A stretch of DNA of 57,509 bases from Flavobacterium sp. SUN052. Its GTDB lineage: Bacteria; Bacteroidota; Bacteroidia; Flavobacteriales; Flavobacteriaceae. Location of the stretch: NCBI RefSeq assembly GCF_028867935.1, contig NZ_JAPQNS010000025.1, positions 1 through 57,509 on the forward strand, written 5' to 3'. The position numbers and the translations under genes are program-made. This document shows, in pieces, positions 33,907 to 42,057 of this stretch (position 1 is its first letter; each line of letters opens with the position of its first letter). The notes under the pieces are model-generated. The model did not search any database. It was not told where the DNA came from and saw only the letters and a list, made by a program, of their open reading frames with translations.

Positions 33907-33914
33907 TAACTTTG
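33907..33914 (+). promoter_or_regulatory. -7 box setting the start of the next gene
   Basis: TAACTTTG matches the Bacteroidota -7 consensus. The open frame begins upstream of it at 33900, which supports the downstream start at 33975. Confidence 0.5.
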
Positions 33915-33974
33915 ACGTCAGATACGAAGTTGTCTGCTGAAAGATTTCCCTATTCCGACCCTAAGCAAAAAACA

Positions 33975-34922
33975 ATGAAACAACGCATCACCAACAATTT
34001 TCTTCTGATCACGGTGCTGCTGGCGGTCGTGTTTGCAGTAGCCATGAAGGCGACTATTTTTCACAAGCCCGCTTCTCAATCAATTCAGAGTTCGGCGGCT
34101 CCCAAACAGTTTTCTGACTACTGGTTTGCGGGTAAAGCCGAGTTGAACAGCTACACCCTCGAACAAGCTCAGTATGGCGCTTTGAATCCAGGGACGGCCG
34201 TGTTGATTTTTGTAACGGAAGATTTCCGAACTGACACCCAGGTGAAATCAGAGTCAGAGGCCAGTCGCGACAAATCGGTGCCCGTGCTCAAAACAAATCT
34301 GGTTCGTAAGTTCACAACGGGCATTTACGACTACTCAATATTCACATCGGTTTTTACGCCGGTTTTCAACGATAAATTCCCGAGCACCCTGAAAGTCAGC
34401 ACGTCCGTTCAGGAATGGTGTGGACATAGCTACGTTCAGCTAAACCTTAAAAACAGCGGATACACGGTAAGTGGCCGCTCCTATTTTGAGCAGGAAGCGA
34501 GCGAAGACTACCATGTAGACAAGGTCATGCTCGAAGATGAGCTCTGGAACCGCATCCGGCTGGCTCCCGACAAACTCCCTACGGGCGACGTAACGTTTAT
34601 CCCCAGCTCTGTTTCTGGGAGAATCCGCCACAAGAAATTAGGTCCGATCAAGGCAAGCGTTCAGCAAGGGCCATACACGGGAAATGCGTTCAAAGGCGAC
34701 AGTTTGCAGGCGTACACTGTTGATTACACAGCCGACAAGCGCAAACTGGTAATCGTTTACGAAGCCAAATTTCCGTATCGGATCATGGGTTGGGAAGACA
34801 CGTTTCCATCCAAAGACAAATTGATGACGTCAAGGGCTGTGCTACAGAAAACCATCCAGTCTGACTATTGGAAGCACAACGCACCAGCAGACAGCACCTT
34901 GAGAAAAGAGTTAGCGTTATGA
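33975..34922 (+). CDS. Exported protein of unknown function, first of a coupled pair
   Basis: A 315-residue protein from MKQRITNNFLLITVLLAVVFAVAMK (signal peptide or anchor). The conserved-looking core starts with SDYWFAGKAELNSYTLEQAQYG and ends around YRIMGWEDTFPSKDKLM. I recognise it as a conserved Bacteroidota family that is sometimes labelled septum formation inhibitor Maf in databases; it has none of the Maf nucleotide pyrophosphatase motifs, so I would not use that name. Its stop overlaps the next start (ATGA), so translation is coupled. Confidence 0.7.
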   Translation: MKQRITNNFLLITVLLAVVFAVAMKATIFHKPASQSIQSSAAPKQFSDYWFAGKAELNSYTLEQAQYGALNPGTAVLIFVTEDFRTDTQVKSESEASRDKSVPVLKTNLVRKFTTGIYDYSIFTSVFTPVFNDKFPSTLKVSTSVQEWCGHSYVQLNLKNSGYTVSGRSYFEQEASEDYHVDKVMLEDELWNRIRLAPDKLPTGDVTFIPSSVSGRIRHKKLGPIKASVQQGPYTGNAFKGDSLQAYTVDYTADKRKLVIVYEAKFPYRIMGWEDTFPSKDKLMTSRAVLQKTIQSDYWKHNAPADSTLRKELAL

Positions 34923-35746
34923 AGAATTTTGCGTCTCAGAGTGGGGTATGGAAGCGTTTTTGGAAGGCTACCGGTGTAGTTGTTATAACCCTCTGCATCA
35001 GCCTGTTTGTCGGTTGCTCAACTGAAAAAGACAAAACAGCTCGGCCTGATGAACCAATCCATACGCTGATTTTTATGGACAAGAGCCTGAGTTTGCATCC
35101 CAATCAGGCCTATGTATCCGAAAAATACGATCAGGTACTGGATGACATTGTCGCAAACAACATTCGTACAACAGGAGACCGGATTACTGTTTATTATATC
35201 CACGAAAACACCGCTAAAGCGCGTGCTTTGTCACTAACGGTCCGCTCCGAAATGGACGACGTAAGTAACGCCAGCCCTACCGATGTTGAAGCGGCCGAAG
35301 TAGCGTTCGACTTATCGTTGCAGCGGGAGAAAACCCGGTTTCGGCAGCAACTTCAGAGCAAATTAGCCCAGATAAATAAAGGATTGTCGAACCAGCGTAC
35401 CGATATTTTGGCGAGCATTCCACTCATCGCCGATGCTGGTGCCGATGGTCAGGCGGTAAAGGTTTATTATCTCAGCGACATGGTGGAGAGTATGCCCGCC
35501 CGAACCGGTAATGCTGATCAACAACGGGACTTTCACAAAACCCCGCCTGCCACAGAAGATCAGGCCGATGAATGGGCCAAGGCCGACGCCAAGCAGTTTG
35601 GCGACGTATCGTTTGGCTCTCCCGAAATCCATATTGCACTGCCTTTCGAACCGACGGCTTCGCGAAAGGTTAATAACCCAACCATCGCCCGCTACTGGCA
35701 AACGCTGTTTGATACGTTAGGTGCTGGCAATGTAGAAGAGTTATAA
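34919..35746 (+). CDS. Lipoprotein of unknown function, von Willebrand A-like start
   Basis: A 275-residue lipoprotein with lipobox LFVGC after a basic N-terminus (MKNFASQSGVWKRFWK). The mature part begins HTLIFMDKSLSLHPNQAYVSEKYDQVLDDIV, which resembles the first strand and Asp-x-Ser-x-Ser metal site of a vWA domain, followed by a long helical segment. YYLSDMVESMP later fits a fourth strand. No peptidase or enzyme motif is evident. Coupled by a 4-base overlap to the exported protein before it; the two probably act together in the envelope. Confidence 0.7.
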   Translation: MKNFASQSGVWKRFWKATGVVVITLCISLFVGCSTEKDKTARPDEPIHTLIFMDKSLSLHPNQAYVSEKYDQVLDDIVANNIRTTGDRITVYYIHENTAKARALSLTVRSEMDDVSNASPTDVEAAEVAFDLSLQREKTRFRQQLQSKLAQINKGLSNQRTDILASIPLIADAGADGQAVKVYYLSDMVESMPARTGNADQQRDFHKTPPATEDQADEWAKADAKQFGDVSFGSPEIHIALPFEPTASRKVNNPTIARYWQTLFDTLGAGNVEEL

Positions 35747-35753
35747 GAACCCC

Positions 35754-36938
35754 TCAAACAGGCTGCTGATGAAGGTCGGGCTGATTTCCATAATCGCGAA
35801 TAATAGCTTTTACGGACATAATTATATTGGAAGATCGTGTCCGGTTTCGCTTCGGCTGTCCCGCCTGCTCCAGGGCTTCCAGAAATACGCGGCTACATTG
35901 CTGTTGCCATCTACAGAATTCTTCATTCCGTCGGAAGTCGTGATGGGGTAAGTGGTTTAATAACGCGTCAAAGTCAAGCGAATCAGAAGCAACACCCACC
36001 CCCGCCCGCTGTCCATCAAGCGCATTGCACATCTGCTCATAATGATTGGGCTGGGGCATCATCAATACGGGTTTGCCCATATAAAACGCTTCGCAAACGG
36101 ACTCGAAGCCGGCTGTCGTAACAACGGCTCTGCAATGCTGCATAGCATCCATAAAGCGTTGACCATCAATTTGGTAACACGTAAGTGTTTCATCAATAAC
36201 CTCATCGGGAACAGTTGTCGCCGGGTTAAAAAAGCGCAGAGAAATTTCGCGGTGTTGATGATGGGCTTGCATCAGTCGCGTTGCCAAACCTGGCTGGGTT
36301 AGATAGGCTAACCAGTAATTGCCCACAACTGGCTCCCGCTGCGTAACCTCACGCCGAAGCAAAGGCGGCACTACCCGTATGCGTTTTTCGGGAACGTTCG
36401 CTAATGCATCAAATGACAGCGCCAACCGCTCTGTTGCCCCGATTGAGGTTAGCCATGAATTACCTAAAAAAGCGTGCCGTGCCAGCCATTTTCCGGCCGG
36501 AAATTGAAACGATGGATGAAACGCCAGATATTGATGCGCCACGCAGATCATGGGAACGGCGGGCCGGTAGCGGGCATAGGTTAAGCCGCCCAGGAGCTCG
36601 TAAAAATTAACCACTAAATCAGGATGATGATGCTCAATAGCATCCCGTACCTGCCGAATACTTTTGGCAAATACCCGGCCTTGTTTCAGGGTTGCCAGCA
36701 TGGTTTTCACCATGAGTAGCTCGTTCGTTTTTGAACTATACACTAACCCTGGGCTGATAACCGGCTCAATGTCTTCGTTAAACGCTTCTTTAAAGAATGC
36801 TGGGACCGGACGCCCCGGCGTAACTCCTACCAAAGCGCCTACAACGCTATGGCCCGCTGCCCGAAGAATCTGGGCCAGCGAAATGGCTTGGGTAAGATGC
36901 CCACGACCTTCACCCTGAACAAGAAACAAAACGCGCAT
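35754..36938 (-). CDS. Glycosyltransferase, GT28-like
   Basis: A 394-residue GT-B protein. N-terminal MRVLFLVQGEGRGHLTQAISLAQIL fits the MurG/GT28 start; the C-terminal AVVTTAGFESVCEAFYMGKPVLMMPQPNHYEQMCNA has the nucleotide-sugar-binding layout. It lies 3 bases after the LpxH-like phosphatase gene on the same strand. The pair probably modifies a lipid or surface glycan; donor and acceptor are unknown. Confidence 0.85.
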   Translation of the reverse strand: MRVLFLVQGEGRGHLTQAISLAQILRAAGHSVVGALVGVTPGRPVPAFFKEAFNEDIEPVISPGLVYSSKTNELLMVKTMLATLKQGRVFAKSIRQVRDAIEHHHPDLVVNFYELLGGLTYARYRPAVPMICVAHQYLAFHPSFQFPAGKWLARHAFLGNSWLTSIGATERLALSFDALANVPEKRIRVVPPLLRREVTQREPVVGNYWLAYLTQPGLATRLMQAHHQHREISLRFFNPATTVPDEVIDETLTCYQIDGQRFMDAMQHCRAVVTTAGFESVCEAFYMGKPVLMMPQPNHYEQMCNALDGQRAGVGVASDSLDFDALLNHLPHHDFRRNEEFCRWQQQCSRVFLEALEQAGQPKRNRTRSSNIIMSVKAIIRDYGNQPDLHQQPV

Positions 36939-36941
36939 AGA

Positions 36942-37814
36942 TTAAGCAGGTTGTTTGATAAGCACCGATTCTGGAGTGACAGCCTGAGTAAATGGTGAAG
37001 AATCAGGATAGGTTGGCGTCAAGGGGGTACGCTTTTTAACCGGGGTCTTTTCTTCCGAATCATCAGCCAGGTCGGCGGTGTAATAGAGCAGGCTCCAGGT
37101 TCCGTCGTAATCCTCAACCAGAGCACTCATTGTTTCGACCCAGTCGCCTGAGTTCATGTAAATGAGTCCATCGTATTCATTGATAGCTGGATGGTGAATG
37201 TGCCCGCAAATAACCCCGTCGCACCCTCGCGCTTTAGCGAGCTCGGTCAGTTTAATCTCAAAATCAGATATGTAATTGACCGCTTGCTTGAACCGGTGTT
37301 TCACCTGCTGCGAAAGCGAATAGTAAGGCAATCCTCTGGAAGTACGATATTGATTATACAACTTGTTGACCCACAGCAGAAATGTATAACCCATGTCGCC
37401 CAGATAAGCCAGCCACTTCATCTGCGACGTAATTGAATCGAACACGTCGCCGTGGGTTACGTAAAATTTCTTTTCCCCCGACTGTAAGATATAATCCCGA
37501 CGAATTGAGAAGTTTCTGCCAACTTTCATAGGCATCACCTGGTCCAGAAAATCGTCGTGGTTACCTCGTAGATAAATTACTTTTGTATCGTGACGGATGA
37601 TTTGTTTCATCACCGTTCTGAAAAAAGCGGTGTGCTTTTTCTTCCACGAGCCATATTGTTTGAGCTGCCAGCCGTCGATGATATCGCCGTTTAGAATTAA
37701 TTTCTGGCAAGAGTAGTTCTTCAAAAACTCGGTTGCTTCTTTGGCCTTGGAGCCAGATGTGCCGAGGTGAATGTCAGAGAGGACAATGGTGCGGAAGTGC
37801 CGCTTCGTTTTCAT
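36942..37814 (-). CDS. UDP-2,3-diacylglucosamine diphosphatase-like metallophosphoesterase
   Basis: A 290-residue calcineurin-fold hydrolase with DIHLGTSG, NGDIIDGWQ, RGNHDD, THGDVFD and CGHIHHP, all five metal/phosphate motifs. Similar proteins in Bacteroidota are annotated as LpxH-like. The C-terminal ~45 residues are a proline/threonine-rich tail. Co-transcribed with the glycosyltransferase, so lipid A or another glycolipid is the likely setting. True LpxH activity is not proven by sequence. Confidence 0.85.
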   Translation of the reverse strand: MKTKRHFRTIVLSDIHLGTSGSKAKEATEFLKNYSCQKLILNGDIIDGWQLKQYGSWKKKHTAFFRTVMKQIIRHDTKVIYLRGNHDDFLDQVMPMKVGRNFSIRRDYILQSGEKKFYVTHGDVFDSITSQMKWLAYLGDMGYTFLLWVNKLYNQYRTSRGLPYYSLSQQVKHRFKQAVNYISDFEIKLTELAKARGCDGVICGHIHHPAINEYDGLIYMNSGDWVETMSALVEDYDGTWSLLYYTADLADDSEEKTPVKKRTPLTPTYPDSSPFTQAVTPESVLIKQPA

Positions 37815-37886
37815 GGACGAAACTACGTTTCACCTATGACGTGTTGTTTATGACATCATTACTAAATCACTAAGAATAAGGCGTTT

Positions 37887-37900
37887 CGCTATACATAGCG
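37887..37900. promoter_or_regulatory. Palindrome before the acetyltransferase gene
   Basis: CGCTAT-AC-ATAGCG is a perfect inverted repeat 15 bases before the start codon at 37916. Candidate operator or small hairpin affecting initiation. Confidence 0.35.
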
Positions 37901-37915
37901 TAATGTTTAGATAAC

Positions 37916-38548
37916 ATGGAAAACCCAGTAATGATCTTAGGGGCGGGGAGCCTCGGCCAAACGGCTCTAGATATTTTTCAGCGAAACAACGTGGTTGTTT
38001 ACGGTCTGTTAGACGACAACAAAGATTTACACGGCAACGAATTTGGTAGTGTATCGGTGCTGGGCGAAACCGACGACGATGGGTTTCTGAAACTGATTGG
38101 CCATAAATGCGAAGCCTGCGTTGCTATTTCCGATACCCGGGTTCGGAAACGGCTGGTGAAGCTGCTCAACGAACGACGGAAAGTGCAGCCCGTCAATGCC
38201 ATTCACGACACGGCATTAGTAGCTCAGTCGGCCAGCATCGGCCACGGCAACCTGATTGCAGCTCGCGTAGTCATCAATCCATCGGCCCAGATAGGCCAGC
38301 ACTGCATTCTTCAGGCGGGAACAATTATTGAAACAGGAGCCAAAATTGGTGATTACGTCCACGTGGGTACGGGTACGCTTATCAATACGGGCGCAGTAGT
38401 GGAAGAAGGTGCCTTTATCGGTATGGGTGTCACGATTGTGGCCGGGGTGACAGTCGGCAAAAACGCCCGGATTGGAGCCGGATCGGTGGTGGTAGAAAAC
38501 GTTGCCGCCGGAACAACGGTTTTCGGTAATCCAGCGCAGAAAGTTTAA
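37916..38548 (+). CDS. NeuD-like sugar O-acyltransferase (left-handed beta-helix)
   Basis: A 210-residue protein with an N-terminal Rossmann-like PglD/NeuD domain (VMILGAGSLGQTALDIF, YGLLDDN) and a hexapeptide-repeat C-terminus (VINPSAQIGQHCILQAGTIIETGAKIGDYVHVGTGT...). It should acylate a nucleotide sugar or surface sugar using acyl-CoA; His in IHDTALVA or IGHGNLI may be catalytic. Convergent with the GDP-fucose synthase gene, suggesting a surface-polysaccharide neighbourhood. Confidence 0.88.
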   Translation: MENPVMILGAGSLGQTALDIFQRNNVVVYGLLDDNKDLHGNEFGSVSVLGETDDDGFLKLIGHKCEACVAISDTRVRKRLVKLLNERRKVQPVNAIHDTALVAQSASIGHGNLIAARVVINPSAQIGQHCILQAGTIIETGAKIGDYVHVGTGTLINTGAVVEEGAFIGMGVTIVAGVTVGKNARIGAGSVVVENVAAGTTVFGNPAQKV

Positions 38549-38549
38549 T

Positions 38550-38653
38550 GTCATTCGCTACGCTGTCATTTACTTCGTGTCATTGTTGGTCAGTTGTCGT
38601 GAAAAGCAACAAATGACTAATGACACGAAGTAAATGACAGCATAGCGAATGAC
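38550..38653. repeat. GTCATT-word hairpin, long near-perfect arms
   Basis: The left arm starts GTCATTCGCTACGCTGTCAT and the right arm ends with its complement. About 35 bp pair with a single mismatch, then the arms drift apart around the loop. GTCATT recurs four times per arm. It fills the space between two convergent stop codons, starting 2 bases after the first and ending 2 bases before the second. Same word as the 7794-7886 hairpin. Confidence 0.8.
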
Positions 38654-38655
38654 GC

Positions 38656-39597
38656 TTATTCTACATAAAGCTCCTCATTCGCCAGGAAATCCTGATAAGT
38701 TAGTTCGAGACCTGCACGGAGGTGGGTTGTGTGTTTCCAGCCGAGGTTGTGAAGCCGCGATACATCCATTAGTTTGCGGGGAGTACCATCGGGTTTATCG
38801 GTGTTCCAGCGTAGTTCCCCTTCGTAGCCGACAACTTCCTGCACCATTTCGGCTAATTCGCGGATGGTTACATCTTCGCCCGTTCCAACGTTCACAAACA
38901 ATTCACCATCGTAGTTCGACATCAGGAACACGCAGGCATCGGCCAGATCGTCGGCATGTAAAAACTCACGCCGTGGCGAGCCCGTTCCCCATACCTCTAC
39001 GGTTGGCAGGCTGTTGACTTTAGCATCATGAAACTTACGAATCAGTGCGGGTAACACGTGCGAGCCTTGCAGGTCGTAGTTATCATTAGGGCCGTAGAGG
39101 TTGGTTGGCATCGCCGAAATAAAATTAGCGCCGTACTGGCTCCGATACGCTTCGCAAAGTTTTATACCTGCAATTTTAGCGATGGCATATGGCTCGTTGG
39201 TTTGCTCCAGAAGACCCGTCAGCAGCGATTCTTCCTGCAAAGGTTGAGGAGCCATTTTGGGGTAAATGCAAGACGAGCCTAAAAATAATAACTTCGTAAC
39301 CCCACTCTTGTATGCGTTGTGAATGATGTTCGACTCGATCATCAGGTTATCGTACAAAAACTCGGCACGATAGGTGTTGTTCGCTAGAATACCGCCCACC
39401 TTGGCAGCCGCCAGAAAAACGTATTCTGGTTTTTCGGTGGCAAAAAAGTCCGCTACAGCAGCCTGATCCCGTAAATCCAGCTCCGACGAGGTGCGGGTGA
39501 TAATGTTCTCGTACCCTTTGGCCTGTAAATTTCTGACAATGGCCGAGCCCACCATTCCACGGTGACCGGCTATGTAAATCGTCGCTTGCTGATTCAT
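38656..39597 (-). CDS. fcl: GDP-L-fucose synthase
   Basis: A 313-residue SDR-type epimerase/reductase that turns GDP-4-keto-6-deoxymannose into GDP-L-fucose using NADPH. Motifs are [38 protein letters not shown], and the catalytic YAIAKIAG (Tyr-x3-Lys). GMD (GDP-mannose dehydratase) is not in the window. Cytoplasmic; supplies fucose for surface glycans. Confidence 0.94.
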   Translation of the reverse strand: MNQQATIYIAGHRGMVGSAIVRNLQAKGYENIITRTSSELDLRDQAAVADFFATEKPEYVFLAAAKVGGILANNTYRAEFLYDNLMIESNIIHNAYKSGVTKLLFLGSSCIYPKMAPQPLQEESLLTGLLEQTNEPYAIAKIAGIKLCEAYRSQYGANFISAMPTNLYGPNDNYDLQGSHVLPALIRKFHDAKVNSLPTVEVWGTGSPRREFLHADDLADACVFLMSNYDGELFVNVGTGEDVTIRELAEMVQEVVGYEGELRWNTDKPDGTPRKLMDVSRLHNLGWKHTTHLRAGLELTYQDFLANEELYVE

Positions 39598-39712
39598 ATT
39601 TATGGGTTTTGAGATTGGCCCTTGACATTCAGAGTTCTTCGACGTAAAAACGAATTTGCGTCATCCTGCTCTAAACCTTCGGCCCAAACCCCTGATCGGT
39701 TGTATCTTTGAA

Positions 39713-39720
39713 AATAAAAC
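39713..39720 (+). promoter_or_regulatory. -7 box of the MORN-repeat gene
   Basis: TATCTTTG lies 67 bases before the ATG at 39787. No well-placed -33 TTG seen. Confidence 0.45.
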
Positions 39721-39786
39721 GTGGTTAAATCGCGTTGCAAAACTAACAAAGTTCCGGCCTTTACTTGTTCCGCCGACTAGTTTGCT

Positions 39787-40848
39787 ATGATGCCTACGAC
39801 TCAATTAGCTACTATTTTATTTATTGGTCTCTGCCTGGTTGGCTTCGGACCAGTTGATGGGTTGGCCCAAAGCCGATCGTCTGCCCCGTCGGCACTGACC
39901 ACAGCCGGTGGCCCACCCATACCCACCGCCAAGAAACAAAAAGGAGAACTTCTGAAAAAGGTTCTGCCTCCGGGTTTGCAATCGGGCATTTCGTCGGTAA
40001 GCGGGTTAGTAACCGATTCGACGGGCAAATTTGGCGCTCCCAGCATGAGTGATATGATGTCGGAGACAATGCCTGACTTAGGCTTGAAAGTTAAGCAGAT
40101 CAAGAAAAAGAAAGATGAATTTAAGCAGGCGCTTCGCGATGCGAAAAAGAAACGGGCGGCCAAAACTGAATACGAAGGGATTAATATTACCCGGATGATC
40201 AATAAAATTGGCAGTGGCGATCGGACCGTTGAAGAGGAGTTTTATGTGCTGAAGCAGTATCAGAAGCCCAACGCCCAACTACGCGATTTCTATTGGTACG
40301 ACGAGAAGGGAAACCGGGTCACCAATGCGGTTCCGAAAGATCGGGAGCAATCTGAAATCCTGATCTTGCATGGTCCCTACAAACGTTTCTCCAACGGCAA
40401 CCTCACCGACGAAGGGTTTTATTACCTAGGGGCCAAAGACGGTCGCTGGGAAAAATACGACAACAATTTTATGCTGGTTGACAAGGCCAAATGGTTCCGG
40501 GGTTTCCCAGCTGAATCCCGAATTGCCTATTACGATTCAGCTCATACGAAGGTAAAAGAGGTTATACCAATCGAATTTGGGAAAATCAAAGGGACTTATT
40601 TAGCATATCACGAAAACGGGCGTTTAGCCGAAGAAGGAAAATACGACAATGGCGTAAAAGTGGGGCGTTGGACGGAGTATTACCCCAATACAGCTCGGCA
40701 GTTTCGCAAAAAACTAACTCAGTACCCCCGCGACAGGTGGGAAGAGGGCGTCGAACCCTATGTAATCAGCGAATGGGATGAGAAAGGCAAAATGACCTAC
40801 GAACGCCCCAAAGAAAAGACGGTGACAGAGGAAGTGGAAGATAATTAA
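39787..40848 (+). CDS. Exported MORN/YwqK-like repeat protein
   Basis: A 353-residue protein with signal peptide (about 1-27, VDGLAQ), a lysine-rich segment (KVKQIKKKKDEFKQALRDAKKKRAAK, about 99-123) and a C-terminal MORN-like repeat array: HGPYKRFSNGNLTDEGFYYLGAKDGRWEKY and YLAYHENGRLAEEGKYDNGVKVGRWTEYYPN. Database names such as toxin-antitoxin YwqK refer only to this repeat and do not indicate a toxin here. Probably periplasmic; role unknown. Ends at a strong terminator. Confidence 0.8.
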   Translation: MMPTTQLATILFIGLCLVGFGPVDGLAQSRSSAPSALTTAGGPPIPTAKKQKGELLKKVLPPGLQSGISSVSGLVTDSTGKFGAPSMSDMMSETMPDLGLKVKQIKKKKDEFKQALRDAKKKRAAKTEYEGINITRMINKIGSGDRTVEEEFYVLKQYQKPNAQLRDFYWYDEKGNRVTNAVPKDREQSEILILHGPYKRFSNGNLTDEGFYYLGAKDGRWEKYDNNFMLVDKAKWFRGFPAESRIAYYDSAHTKVKEVIPIEFGKIKGTYLAYHENGRLAEEGKYDNGVKVGRWTEYYPNTARQFRKKLTQYPRDRWEEGVEPYVISEWDEKGKMTYERPKEKTVTEEVEDN

Positions 40849-40865
40849 CCTTAGGATAGCATCTC

Positions 40866-40909
40866 AAAAGTCTCCCGGTTGGCCCACTGCTGATCGGGAG
40901 ACTTTTTTT
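40866..40909 (+). terminator. Intrinsic terminator after the MORN-repeat gene
   Basis: AAAAGTCTCCCG pairs with CGGGAGACTTTT (12 bp, 17-base loop) and is followed by T residues, 18 bases past the stop codon. Confidence 0.85.
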
Positions 40910-41012
40910 ATTGATGTGTGGCCCCAACCACCCTACCCTTCTCAAACCTTTCTCCTAAAACTTCGTTGTTAATTAATACTTTATCGATTGGAGAACTAAC
41001 CCGATCAACGTT

Positions 41013-41549
41013 ATGGAAAAGGAAGAAGAAAAAGGTGTGAAGACTGACAGCACGCAGATAAACGGCCGTACTCAGGGAGCCCAAGGGACTGATGGCACGG
41101 ACGCCGATCGGGCTGTTCAGGATAATAAACATTCTGATCTGGTCGATGAGTCGGCTAACGGATTAGACAGTGTTCAGGTGCGGGGTGGTCAGGATGGACG
41201 CAACAGCCGGGGTATTGGCAGTATGGATATGGATGCCAAAAACGGCGTTCTCCGCATGGGCGATCAGGACAACAGCACGATGGAAGTTCCCGATAAAGCG
41301 CTTGACGAGGCAGCTGCCAGCAGTAGCAGCACAAACACATCAACTACTGATGTGACAACCGCTGGACCCGACGATTATGCATCAGCTAACACTGTTGGCG
41401 TTCCTAATGCGCAAAAAGAAGCTAAAGAAAGTGCTCAAGAAGATGATGCTGATGAGTCGACTGATGATGACTCGGGGGTATCGCAACAGGAAACAGAAGA
41501 CGATGTGGCGGAGACAGGCACGTCAATCGACCATCAACCAACGTATTAA
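41013..41549 (+). CDS. Acidic, probably disordered protein 1
   Basis: A 178-residue protein with no hydrophobic core and no known domain. It is rich in Asp, Glu, Gln, Ser, Thr and Gly, with stretches such as DEAAASSSSTNTSTTDVTT and EDDADESTDDDSGVSQQETEDD. No signal peptide or membrane segment, so cytoplasmic. Only 21 bases separate it from a second protein of similar make-up, and both ATGs are preceded by ATCAACGTT. The look is that of a stress- or desiccation-type intrinsically disordered protein, but I cannot assign a function. Confidence 0.75.
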   Translation: MEKEEEKGVKTDSTQINGRTQGAQGTDGTDADRAVQDNKHSDLVDESANGLDSVQVRGGQDGRNSRGIGSMDMDAKNGVLRMGDQDNSTMEVPDKALDEAAASSSSTNTSTTDVTTAGPDDYASANTVGVPNAQKEAKESAQEDDADESTDDDSGVSQQETEDDVAETGTSIDHQPTY

Positions 41550-41570
41550 CCGTTAAAACCAATCAACGTT

Positions 41571-41972
41571 ATGAGTGTTTCAAGCAATTCACGGAAAGAA
41601 AGTACAGATTCATACGCATCGCAGCAGATGCAAAATGGGGGTGATATGCCCGGTCTCGATCAACTTCATCGTTTCAACCAGCCCGAAGGGCGGTCAGTAG
41701 CGGTTGAAGGGGCTCAGACTAACGACACCGATTTCTCAGATGACATGGAAGAAATAACCGATTCGGTAGCGGAAGACGGTGAGCCAACGGTAACAGAGAC
41801 AGATAGCTCGATGACGGGTTATCGGACAGGCTCAGCATCAGTTGGCGGTGATTCATACGGCCAGCCATCGGGTGTTCATGTGGAAGATGCCGACTGGAAC
41901 ACAACCACAGAAGATGAGGGTTATGCCCCAACTCATACCAACGAGCCAGATCGGACGATTGGAAATAGCTAG
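41571..41972 (+). CDS. Acidic, probably disordered protein 2
   Basis: A 133-residue acidic, low-complexity protein: DDMEEITDSVAEDGEPTVTE, SSMTGYRTGSASVGGDSYGQ, and no Cys or hydrophobic segment. It shares composition and the upstream ATCAACGTT-ATG context with its neighbour, but no clear residue-by-residue alignment. The pair is probably one transcription unit ending at the bidirectional terminator at 41977-42034. Function unknown. Confidence 0.72.
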   Translation: MSVSSNSRKESTDSYASQQMQNGGDMPGLDQLHRFNQPEGRSVAVEGAQTNDTDFSDDMEEITDSVAEDGEPTVTETDSSMTGYRTGSASVGGDSYGQPSGVHVEDADWNTTTEDEGYAPTHTNEPDRTIGNS

Positions 41973-41976
41973 GCAA

Positions 41977-42034
41977 GTACGGTGGATTTGTAATGCGCCA
42001 AATTTTGATGGCGCATTACAAACCCACCGTGTAC
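41977..42034. terminator. Bidirectional terminator between disordered-protein pair and meaB
   Basis: GGTGGATTTGTAATGCGCCA and a complementary arm (one mismatch) flank AATTTTGA. GTAC marks both outer edges. It separates the acidic pair from the convergent meaB. Confidence 0.75.
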
Positions 42035-42057
42035 CTAACCGATTTTGATAACCAATA

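Noticed and set aside
33975..34922. Septum formation inhibitor Maf as a name for this gene
   Set aside because: None of the Maf pyrophosphatase motifs are present and the protein is exported.
39787..40848. Toxin-antitoxin system reading of the MORN-repeat gene
   Set aside because: The YwqK label rests on the repeat alone; the protein has a signal peptide and no toxin partner nearby.
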